DNA of 64,000 bases, taken from Conoideocrella luteorostrata. Lineage: Eukaryota; Ascomycota; Sordariomycetes; Hypocreales; Clavicipitaceae. Both the position numbers and the translations under genes were made by a program. The stretch is from assembly GCA_032433595.1 (NCBI GenBank), contig JASWJB010000228.1, positions 1 through 64,000 on the forward strand, given 5' to 3'. The stretch's first letter is position 1, and the number at the start of each line of letters is the position of its first letter. This document shows, in pieces, positions 56,061-64,000 of this stretch. Under the pieces are notes generated by a model. That model was given only the letters and a program-made list of their open reading frames with translations. It had not been told where the DNA came from and did not search any database.

Positions 56061-57067
56061 CTAGTATTTCGTCTGCAAGCCATTAGCAGCAATGACTGCT
56101 GCACATCGTGCTGGCATACTAGCTACTAGACTATCTATATAGTGAAGAGGGTTATGACTCCACGCTTCTGTTACAATAGTCCGTAGTCTATTATAGCTAC
56201 TGCTATCTTCCTTTGGATAGTAGTCTTGAATATAATCCTTCATGTGATTCCACACATGTTCAATTGGATTTAAATCTAGACTAAAAGGCGGCCAACCCAT
56301 CATATCAATATTCTGGTTTTTTAGCTCGTTAATTGCTCCATCGTTGCTAGAAGCGTTATCTTGCATAAAGGTCTGACCTAGATAGAGACGATTCCAGCCA
56401 TCCATTAAAGGCACAATCTAGTCAGTATAGCTCTCAGTCGTAATATTCCTTTATTCCTTCTCCCAGAATATAAAGTGTCCCTTTCCACTAGATATCGAAA
56501 AATAACCCCAAAACATAAAGCTTATTTTCTTCCATGGGCGTTTAATTATGCAGGTCGGGTCAAGGGCCTTGTCAGATTTCCTAGTTATCCAAGTAGCTCT
56601 ATGGCTCCCTAGCTGGATCCAAGACTCATTAGACTAAATAATCCGGTACCAGTCAGATACTTCCCAATAAAGATGATCAATTGCCCATGCAAGCCGAAGT
56701 CGACGATTTTTTTCAGATATAGGAGGTTTTGTACAAGCCTTATAGCAGCCATAGCCGCGTTTTCGAAGGTTATGACGAATACAGTATTCGCCTACATCCA
56801 ACCAAGAGCATTAGCAAGCTGTAGATATAACATTCGGCGAGTTTCTTCGCAGCGAGATATAAATTCGACTAGCTCGTCAACTTGCTCGTCGGATAGCGTG
56901 CCTTTTCGGCCTGTATGAAGCTTCGGGACCGGATGTCTTATAGCATAGTAGATTTGTTAGAGCGTTAGGCTAGTTATCTCGGCGATCTCTTGGTGTGTGT
57001 GGCCGGCTTGCACTAAGACGAGGGCCTCACGCCTCTTTCTCTGCGAGGAATCCGACGTCTTAGGCAT
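56061..57067 (-). pseudogene. Tc1/mariner-type transposase, inactivated
   Basis: The minus-strand frame starts MPKTSDSSQRKRREALVLVQ at 57067 and shows the whole plan of a Tc1-like transposase. A helix-turn-helix (HQEIAEITSLTL) comes first. The DDE domain has its first Asp region as SNESWIQLGS (Asn where Asp is expected), the second as FMQDNASS and the third as PPFSLDLNPIEHVWN. The frame has in-frame stops after SLTL, after YRII, after FWEKE and after SYTD, plus a frameshift after ANALGW. Several stops replace positions usually held by Trp or Gln, as repeat-induced G-to-A and C-to-T changes would produce. The element cannot move itself. Confidence 0.88.
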
Positions 57068-57480
57068 CGTTGGAATCGTTGAAAATCGTAGAAAAGCAAT
57101 GAATTTGATAGCTATGGGCCTTCTTCTAGCTTGTCAAAAAAAGGGAATTGCTACGCGGGCCTGATTCTTACACGGGCCTGACTTTTACCGCTTCTGATTG
57201 GTGCCAAGAGTCTCTGTTAACCTCCCATTATTCTGCCGCCTCCACTCGAAGTACCCGAGAGTGACGCTATGAGGCTAGTTTTCTGACTCTCGACATGTTC
57301 ACTTTTCACTCTTGTAGAAATAACATTTACATTACCCGATTGTGGTTTTGCATTGAATTGAATGAAAGCTTCATTTTAGGCAACTGATTTGATTCGAGTT
57401 AACGAGGAGTAAAAATTCCATGGATGACGGTAAATACAGCTCCTGGCAATTGGAGAATGTAGGCGGCTACCTACTAAGAC
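57068..57480. other. Right flank of the Tc1 remnant
   Basis: Contains two inverted copies of a CAGGCCCG-type segment near 57155-57180 that may be part of the element end. No gene. Confidence 0.35.
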
Positions 57481-58072
57481 AGTGTTTAACGCAGCGCTTA
57501 GTTTAATAAATAACGAGAGGAGAGACAGGTTCCAATTCCTGGCAGAGAGCATGAAAGAAGTTATGGCAAAACACTCAACCAGGCAACCGGATGTGATGAT
57601 CACAGACTTCGATAGGGCAATGAAAGCTGCCCTAGATAACAAGTTTCCAAATGTACAGCAACAGCTTTGTATTCATCATATCCTTTCAAACGTCTTGCTT
57701 AAATCAAAGACTAGGTGGACAGGTGAGCGTGAGAACAGTATTGGCCATAACATCAGTGACGTTGAAGTTAATGACTCTCAGATGCAGGATGGGCTGACCG
57801 CCATAGATAAACATCTGATCAAAGACATCTCAACCAGCAAAAAAGTCCCTCATACCTACCAATGATGTGGAAACAGGTTCTCTATGCTGAGACAGAGGAA
57901 GCATATGAGCAGGCATGGAAGGATCTTTGTAAAGACGTGACGTGCCTATGTGTCTCGACGGGATATTCCAACAGAAACAGTGAAGTACGACAAAGGTGTG
58001 CCGCGCGAAAAACTCGCAGAAATGCCTGTAATATCGCGTATTGTAGGCTCTAACCACAGAAGACTTGGCTAA
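57481..58072 (+). pseudogene. MULE (Mutator-like) transposase fragment
   Basis: The frame 57482..57865 reads VMITDFDRAMKAAL followed by NVQQQLCIHHILSNVLLKSK, the conserved MULE domain segment (T-D-x-x-x-A-(I/M)-x-x-A, then the C-x-x-H region). After a stop at 57863-57865, a shifted frame continues the same type of protein (MWKQVLYAETEEAYEQAWKD). A third frame after 57945 runs to a stop at 58070-58072. The N-terminal DNA-binding part and the rest of the catalytic domain are missing. It is a dead, truncated Hop-type element. Confidence 0.75.
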
Positions 58073-58741
58073 TGTGTGATAAAGTGGTGAAATCCAAGGT
58101 TTGAACCAACGCAGCATGGATTGTCCAGGTTTTCGCTGCACATCTTGCCAACGGAAAATCAAGCTGTTCCGTTCACGAACTGCTTCCTCTTCCGCTCAGA
58201 TGAGGTTCTCTTGATATGGCCAGTCATCATGATGCTTCTATATCTATGTCAGGCCCTTCCCGACCCTCCTCTACTTCAATTTGACAATATTACTTGTCTA
58301 CGTTGCGCTAGTTGCGTGTATTAAAGACTTGTGCAGGGAACTGCCAGGAATTGACCGAGCAGGCCAGTCCTGAAGATCGATCATCTTGAAATTGAATTTC
58401 ATGATCACATGCTCCTGTCTGCTTAGCAGGCAGGAGCGTCAAGAAAAAAACAGGTTAAATATCTCTTGAATAGAACATTGATAAGAATATAGATTCTAAG
58501 TTCAGAGTTCCAACTTCTCGGCTACTTGTATTGAACTTAACGAGCTATATAGAATACGCTTAATGTTAGCGCATAGTGCCTCGCCTGCCCACATTCTTTA
58601 TCGTTCTTCTGTTCAATTTCTGCAGTTCTCAGATACAGTAGGATACGCTTCTATTATCAATGCTCTCAAAGTCTCCCACCACCCTTTGTCAAACAAAAAT
58701 AAATAATGGAAGAACTAAATTAGACCACCACTCTCAGATGT
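58073..58741. other. Intergenic AT-rich stretch
   Basis: A near-perfect inverted repeat ctcctgtctgctt/gcaggcaggag lies at about 58410-58437. No gene is seen. Confidence 0.4.
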
Positions 58742-58939
58742 TCACTCCTTCTCAGCATTGGACGCGTGGGGAGAATTGGAATCGATTGAGTTGCTTTGAC
58801 CAGCTTCCTCTTTGGCTTTTTCAAGAACAGCCTCCACGAGTTCCACAAACTGGTTCTTTTCATCGATAGTGTTTCCTTTTCCATCAGCAGTAGGAGCTTC
58901 AATAGGCTCGGAACCCGCAGAAGAGACAGAAGTTTCCAT
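58742..58939 (-). CDS. Small acidic protein, hypothetical
   Basis: Single frame of 65 codons starting METSVSSAGSEPIEAPTADG. It is acidic and soluble, with a helical-looking middle (FVELVEAVLEKAKEEAG). The frame stays open upstream to about 59028 with a Thr/Ala/Ser-rich lead, so a longer product with an upstream exon is possible. A minus-strand ctataagt near 59255-59265 could be a TATA element. No family recognised, and it may be chance. Confidence 0.35.
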   Translation of the reverse strand: METSVSSAGSEPIEAPTADGKGNTIDEKNQFVELVEAVLEKAKEEAGQSNSIDSNSPHASNAEKE

Positions 58940-59775
58940 GTTAGGAGTGGTCGCAGGCGATGCCGTCAGAGCAGATGTAGCGACTGTTTTATTATGAGCT
59001 TCCTTTGGGGAGGAAATTATTTTTAGGGTAGATTATTCATGGCAGAATTCACAAGCAAATACAGCAGCAATGAAAATGTGAACCATTCTGACTGGGATAT
59101 GAGCAGTTGCTGGAGTAGTGTGTAGGGAAACGAAAAAAAGTTGAGTGAACTAGCCAAGTGTAAAGTGCAAACAAGATCTGTGAAGGTGAGATGGACCGGT
59201 TCCTGTGAGAATATTTGTGACAAGCACGGACAAGACTTGAAGATTAATTAGGGTCGGGGATTGTACTTATAGGGGGACTTAGCCAAAGCTCAATCTGTTT
59301 GTTCGTTCTATCTAGACTACATTTACCACTTGCAGGCCCAAAATAGAGGAAAAATTAAACACTAGGTCAACTTGCTTCCAGCATTATTTACGCAAAACTG
59401 TGGATAATGGATAGGATACTACACTATCTTCTACAAATGCTAAATTCATGCTGTCACGGTGTACCAACTGTAATAGATACAGAATAAGACTCAATTAAAA
59501 ATGTTCATTAGTCGGGCATTGAGAGCATTGACTGAAACGCTAGTCCAATCGATTCATGGCGGATATTGTGGGAATGCCTGAAACTGTTGGAGAACATGGA
59601 GGCTAAGAGAGAGATATTAAAAAAAGGCGGAAATACGAAGAAAATGGGCCGGAAGCCGAGAAATGCTCTTAGTTGAAAATCTCGACGTTTAATTATTTTC
59701 TCTGTGCAGATACTTAGTTACAAGCCGGTAATTTTGCGAAACTTTAGTTGTGAAACAGTAGGATAAATAAGCTGG
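58940..59775. other. Intergenic AT-rich stretch
   Basis: Promoter side of the small acidic frame, then AT-rich DNA. Nothing else is supported. Confidence 0.4.
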
Positions 59776-60050
59776 TGTGACGGCTGTGATTGGTCCCAGG
59801 GATAACCTAGTCGTAGATGTATGTTGGCAGCCACACTAGGACGTCGTATTTGAGCAATGGGGTAAATGTCACGTCTGATGATAGACCGAAGGTCGTAATC
59901 AGGTTGATGATTTAGATGGACCAGTAGATTCAGGTAAATGATCGTGTTGAGAGCTAACTAGGGACAGTATCTATCTGTGGTGGTAAAGTTGGCAGGGTCT
60001 ATATACTATAGTGATCACGTAGATGTCTGGTGAGCACACGGAGTGCTCAC
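59776..60050 (+). repeat. Dispersed repeat, family C, copy 1, with terminal hairpin
   Basis: Begins TGTGACGGCTGTGATTGG and matches 62529..62792 in order: ATGTATGTTGGCAG, GTCACGTCTGATGATAGAC, GAGGTCGTAATCA/AGGTCGTAATCA, AAATGATCGTGTTGAGA and a TATA-like tail. The right end holds a hairpin (60030..60050; stem GTGAGCAC/GTGCTCAC, loop ACGGA). The TGT start and inner TATA-like site suggest a gypsy-type solo LTR, but no clean CA end or duplication was found. Confidence 0.7.
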
Positions 60051-61258
60051 TTACATGCGCGTGAGCGCGCCTTCATTGGCCTTAGCTCCGACCTTTATCC
60101 GACATATCCCTTGTGCTCGCGCGGGGTGGCTCATGCAGCCGGCCCATGCGGCCTATTTTTACTAGGGTCGCAACAGCCGGCTAACCCACAAAAAACACAT
60201 TAGTTCTCGCCAGTTTTACCCATGCGAAATTCTCCCCACCTTGTCGCGTTTTTACTACTTCGATTTGTCTTTTATCATCTACCTGTTGGGTTGTCGTACA
60301 CTTTACGTTGGTTACTTTTTGTGACCAAGCAAAATACATGGCGCATTAAGATATTCAGCGCTCACGCTTCCGAAGTTCGACTCGAGGTTATCCTTGAAGA
60401 AATCTAGTATAATATGCTATTTAAGGCTTTTAAAGTTATTACTTACTCTAACTTTTACCTTTTATGCTGTCTTCCCCGGGATTTAAATAAAAATAACATG
60501 AGCCGGCAGCACCGCATATACATGCTTGATATGCGAGGCTGCCGTACAGAGCGCATGAAGTTGAGAAGTCATGTAAGCGCATGTTATTATCACGAGGCAT
60601 TAATTCAGTGGGGCTCCTATCTTATCAAGCCAGGGGAGCATTCTTTGTCAATGCGGCGCTTCGGTTCAATCCAACGTGTTTCGTTCGATCACCTCTCCAC
60701 GCATTTGACCGGTGCCAGTCAAGCGCATAAAAGGAGAATCGAGTGGGGCAGAGTGAGTTGCGACTGTAGGAAGTTTTTACGTATTAATTCCCTCCACACC
60801 AAACAGTCATAACTGGAATAAGGACAAGCGCTTCCATTGGAGCGCTAGACTGGCCCTGCTAGCCGAAATTTGACGTTGTGGCTCGGTAAACCATGTAATG
60901 CGCAGTGACAGGTTAGATGAATCATGGGCGTCATGCAAAAAAACTTCACAGTTTCTCGTCTATTTACGAAAACTTTTTTAGCTCACCTTATATAGAATGA
61001 TGTCGGAACAGCTGAGATTGGGCTTTCATGCTGTGGGACCTTACTTCACAATGCATGGATCGCTGTGTGGTTATTAAATCCCTACTGCTGTCAGGCCACA
61101 TTTTATTTAAAGCAGGATCATCTGCCGAATTATTCGTTGTACGCCGGGAATTCACATCAGCAGCCCATCTCCGTTCTAAGTGCAAAGCTACCACCAGTCT
61201 GCGAACACCTTTTCTCATTATTATTGGATTCCACTTTTCAAGAAACAGTTGCTCGAAA
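60051..61258. other. Intergenic stretch with unrecognised frames
   Basis: A 132-codon plus-strand frame (60414..60812) is open but Arg/His-rich without any motif and I do not call it. The last 200 nt probably hold the promoter of the secreted gene that starts at 61259. Confidence 0.4.
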
Positions 61259-62335
61259 ATGAAATATACTTGTGTTTTGTCTTTCGTATTTACCGCCTTG
61301 GCTGTGGCAAATGCGCCACTAAGCAAACAGACGGGTGCAAAGCAACCCCAGCCCCAAAACAGACTTACCACTGACGATAGTATTGAGGGCTCTGGGACAG
61401 GAGACAACTCGCCCTCGGAAAGCCTCACAAAGGGAGAATGCCAGGCGAAAGTCACAGACAAGGCAAAAACTGCATGCAAAACCACGCCGGACTACCAGAA
61501 TTGTCTCGAAGGATATCTACCAGAGTACAAAAAGTGCGGAAATAAAGAGAAAACTGGCTCTGGTAGTGGAAAGAAGACCATACCAGGACACCTTGCATAT
61601 GTTCCTTGAAAGATAAACAATGCTTCGTCACAAGGACTCAAGGATATAATATTCCCCATGTCTATGAAGGACTCCATCCAGCAAGAAGGGTGGTATTTTG
61701 CACAGAACTTCCTATTTAAAGGTGCGTCAAAAGGTGGATACATTGGACTTCAGCCACGCGAGCAAAATGCATCTGGTCCTGTTATTCATGCTGCGTTTTC
61801 GAGTTTTATAGACGGAACAACAAAAAACGATGCTAATTGCTACAATGGCGCTGATGGCGGGCCTGGGGTTAGCTGCGCTGTCGATATAAATGGTGACTAT
61901 AAGAGCACTTACGAATTAAAAGTCCAAAATGCAGAAGGGAAACTATGGAGCGGAACTCTTATTGATACGGCCACGGGGCGCGAAACTCACATTGGATCGT
62001 GGACTTTACCAGCAAATACAGCTGGGATGAAAGGTTCTTGGCTCGGCTTTGTTGAGTGGTGGCCGTTTAATGACCGCAAAAAAAGTCCGACGTGTAATTT
62101 GTTGAACCAAACTTCAGTATCTTTCGGGATACCTAGGACTACGACATCAGGCGCCGGTTCTGGAAGCTTGGGTGATGCATATGAAGTCTATGATTGTCAA
62201 GGGGAGCAAAACTTCAAAAGTCAAAAAATAGCAAACAGTGTTGAAGTCACTGTTGGGTTCAGCACTTCAGGCCCAAAGGCTTCCAAGGGTACTGCCAGCA
62301 AATCGTCCTCGGCATCAAAGAGAACACAATATTAG
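61259..62335 (+). pseudogene. Secreted two-part protein interrupted by one in-frame TGA
   Basis: The ATG at 61259 gives a signal peptide (MKYTCVLSFVFTALAVANA) and a Ser/Gly/Asn-rich segment with a Cys4 motif (GECQAKV, TACKTT, NCLEG, KKCG). A TGA at 61607-61609 follows. The same frame then continues for 242 codons with good protein character: GWYFAQNFLFKGASKGGYIG, AFSSFIDGTTK, GLVEWWPFN-like FVEWWPFN, and a Ser/Lys-rich tail ending at 62335. The second part resembles DUF3472-type beta-rich domains of secreted proteins. A 116-aa secreted peptide could be made from the first part alone. Either the gene has just been broken, or read-through makes a longer form. The second part on its own has no signal peptide. 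Confidence 0.6.
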
Positions 62336-62528
62336 CCCATCTATAAAGTCTACATATTCAACGCCGAAGGATGAAAAGCATTAGTTGGCCGTCAGGAGGT
62401 ATCACTAAGAGTTTGAATAGAAACATGGAAGAAGAATACATGAGTCAAATCCTAGAAATCCTAGCTTACAAAAACGATCAAAACGGGAGCTCAGAGGTTC
62501 ACGGGTAATCGTGGATCGAAGAATTATA

Positions 62529-62792
62529 TGTAACGGCTCTGACTGGTCCAAGGGATTAATCTAGCCCCGATGTATGTTGGCAGATCTTTACAGGATGTCG
62601 TACTGAGCAATTGAGATGCGTGTCACGTCTGATGATAGACTAGAGGTCGTAATCAAGTTGATGCTTTAGATGAACAAGAGATTCAAATAAATGATCGTGT
62701 TGAGAACTGGCTAGCTATCTATCTAGAGAGTGAAAATTGGTGGTACATATACACGGCGTTCACCGTTGGTTCACCCTCCGTTCGGGTGAACC
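62529..62792 (+). repeat. Dispersed repeat, family C, copy 2, with terminal hairpin
   Basis: Begins TGTAACGGCTCTGACTGG and aligns to 59776..60050. Its right end holds a hairpin at 62768..62792 (stem GGTTCACCC/GGGTGAACC, loop TCCGTTC) at the same relative place as in copy 1 but with an unrelated stem sequence. Confidence 0.7.
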
Positions 62793-63521
62793 TGTAGGAA
62801 GCACAGGGGCTTTGAGCAGCTGGTACCAGAAGGTGAAGCAAGACAATAAGCAAAAAAATGAGCAAAAAAATTCAATTCATTCGTGAATATCTAAGATAGA
62901 AGAGGAGAAAGAGGAATGCCCCTGAGCGCGCCGTATAAAAGAGGCGCACTGGAGTGGCCACCTGACCTTATCTGCGTGCCTTGACGGGATATTCCGACCG
63001 GATTAGGGGCCGTGGGTCTCGTGAATTGGTTGTGCTTGAATTGAATGGAGCTGCGGCTGTGTTTTTTGACTGCAACACCTAACATTCCTACATAACGGAT
63101 ATATCTTCACGGTGGCCAGGCATCGCCCAGTCGGCAGTGCTGCGGCAGAAGTTATGCATCCTACAAGAACGTCATTGCCAAGGTGGTTTTGCCAATGATT
63201 TTCGTCGTTGAGGTACACAGGAAAGAGTCCAACAGTCTTGTAGTTCATGCATGTGAGGGCCATTGTATATCTTCATGACGACCTACGTTGTTGTAAAAAC
63301 GCAAGCTTGAGTGGTTTATGTAAAGCAAGTAACTACAACTCAATCGAAAGTCTCGTGAACGACTTACAGAGACCCTTTGGCCCTTCATCGGTTTTTTTTT
63401 TTAACACACATATATATATATATATTACCTGAGTTTGTAAGCAAAGAAAACTTATGATACTCCGGCAGGATAGCTTTATAAAGCCTAGTAAAGCTTGATC
63501 TGACTTTCAGACTGCCTCATT
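62793..63521. other. Intergenic stretch with (TA)n tract
   Basis: No gene is supported. A T-run at about 63391-63402 is followed by CACACA and a (TA)n tract at 63410-63425. It is the 3' flank of the metalloprotease gene. Confidence 0.5.
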
Positions 63522-64000
63522 TTAAATGGGAAATGGGCGTGGCATATCAGGTGGCAGCCGATCATCTATACAACTTTCATAGCTGCTAGTGCTATTAGTG
63601 TATTGTTTCTGTTCAGGGTGATTCTTCCATATTTTGTAAAAACACCAGGCGTTACTGCCACACCACGGCTCAGTAGAAGGCACCTTCTTACTATTCCCGG
63701 AAGAGATAGCAATGCATTTTGGCCAGGATTCCTCAGTCCTTAAAGGCTCGGGATAAAATGGCAGCCCGCCATTTATCATCATAATAGGGTTAGAAGGAAC
63801 AGCTAGGGCACGATACTTTCCCCAGAGCTGATGCATACGCCTTACTTGCCCGCTAGTAAACTCAGTCCGGCATGAGCTATTAAACAGTATTAGCAATAAC
63901 TCCTGTCTGTAAGGGTAAAGTTTCGTACTCAGAGCTATAACTCATATAATTTTCCACAGGGTCATAACCATCTTGATCAGGGCAAGTATCACTGGGAGCA
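63522..64000 (-). CDS. M43-type extracellular metalloprotease, 3' part, runs off the window
   Basis: Exons 63929..64000 (incomplete at the right edge) and 63522..63876; the 52-nt intron (GTACGA donor, GCTAATAC branch, TAG acceptor) keeps phase and restores an Asp-Ser-Cys run. The joined end has the Met-turn NYMSYSSD and SCRTEFTSGQVRRMHQLW, the closing helix of fungal cytophagalysin-type (M43) proteases; the HExxH zinc site would lie beyond 64000. Unlike usual members, which end soon after this helix, the protein carries about 85 more residues with five cysteines and aromatic residues (WPKCIAISS, EPWCGSNAWCFYKIW, SYESCIDD). Secretion is inferred from the family. Confidence 0.75.

Noticed and set aside
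55943..57180. Terminal inverted repeats for the Tc1 remnant
   Set aside because: Both sides contain CAGGCCC-type segments, but the match is too short and interrupted to define element ends.
60414..60812. 132-codon plus-strand frame
   Set aside because: Arg/His/Ser-rich without motifs; lies in repeat-rich DNA.

Overview
The window looks like nuclear DNA from a filamentous ascomycete, most likely a hypocrealean fungus of the insect- or nematode-associated kind (Metarhizium, Pochonia or Ophiocordyceps-like). The basis is short GT-AG introns (52-130 nt) with CTAAC/CTGAC-type branch points, a Pom1-type DYRK kinase, a septation-initiation-network Cdc14, a Pex28/29-type peroxin, a PNP-NACHT-ankyrin STAND protein and an enterotoxin-like ADP-ribosyltransferase. 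The species call is inference.

Left part, about 1-41 kb: well-kept genes with long intergenic stretches. In order: DYRK/Pom1 kinase (-), dysferlin-domain peroxin (+), geranylgeranyl diphosphate synthase (-), SIN component Cdc14 (+), a Cys-rich single-pass membrane protein (-), a trypsin-fold protein lacking all three catalytic residues (-), indoleamine 2,3-dioxygenase (-), a small Cys-rich defensin-like secreted peptide (+), a 606-residue secreted Ser/Thr-rich protein (-), a GH27 alpha-galactosidase with a CBM35-like tail (+) and a 1601-residue PNP-NACHT-ankyrin protein (-). Intergenic DNA here is dotted with a palindromic motif family, TACGGAGTA(C).

Right part, about 41.5-64 kb: an accessory-like compartment. 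It holds solo LTRs of two families (three with target-site duplications), a third repeat pair with hairpins, a broken Tc1/mariner transposase, a broken MULE fragment, a frameshifted cupin-like secreted gene and a large multiply broken gene of unknown family. It also holds secreted genes: an RNase T1-fold protein without its catalytic residues, an ADP-ribosyltransferase interrupted by one stop codon, a two-part secreted protein also interrupted by one stop codon, and the 3' end of an M43-type metalloprotease leaving the right edge. I found no TACGGAGTA motif here.

The left-hand genes are mostly unrelated housekeeping functions (polarity/septation, peroxisome, isoprenoid, tryptophan catabolism) and do not form a pathway cluster. 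The theme with most novelty is secreted or immune-type proteins: two secreted folds that have lost catalytic residues, a defensin-like peptide, and an NLR-like receptor whose 18 ankyrin repeats are almost identical, next to a transposon-rich compartment.
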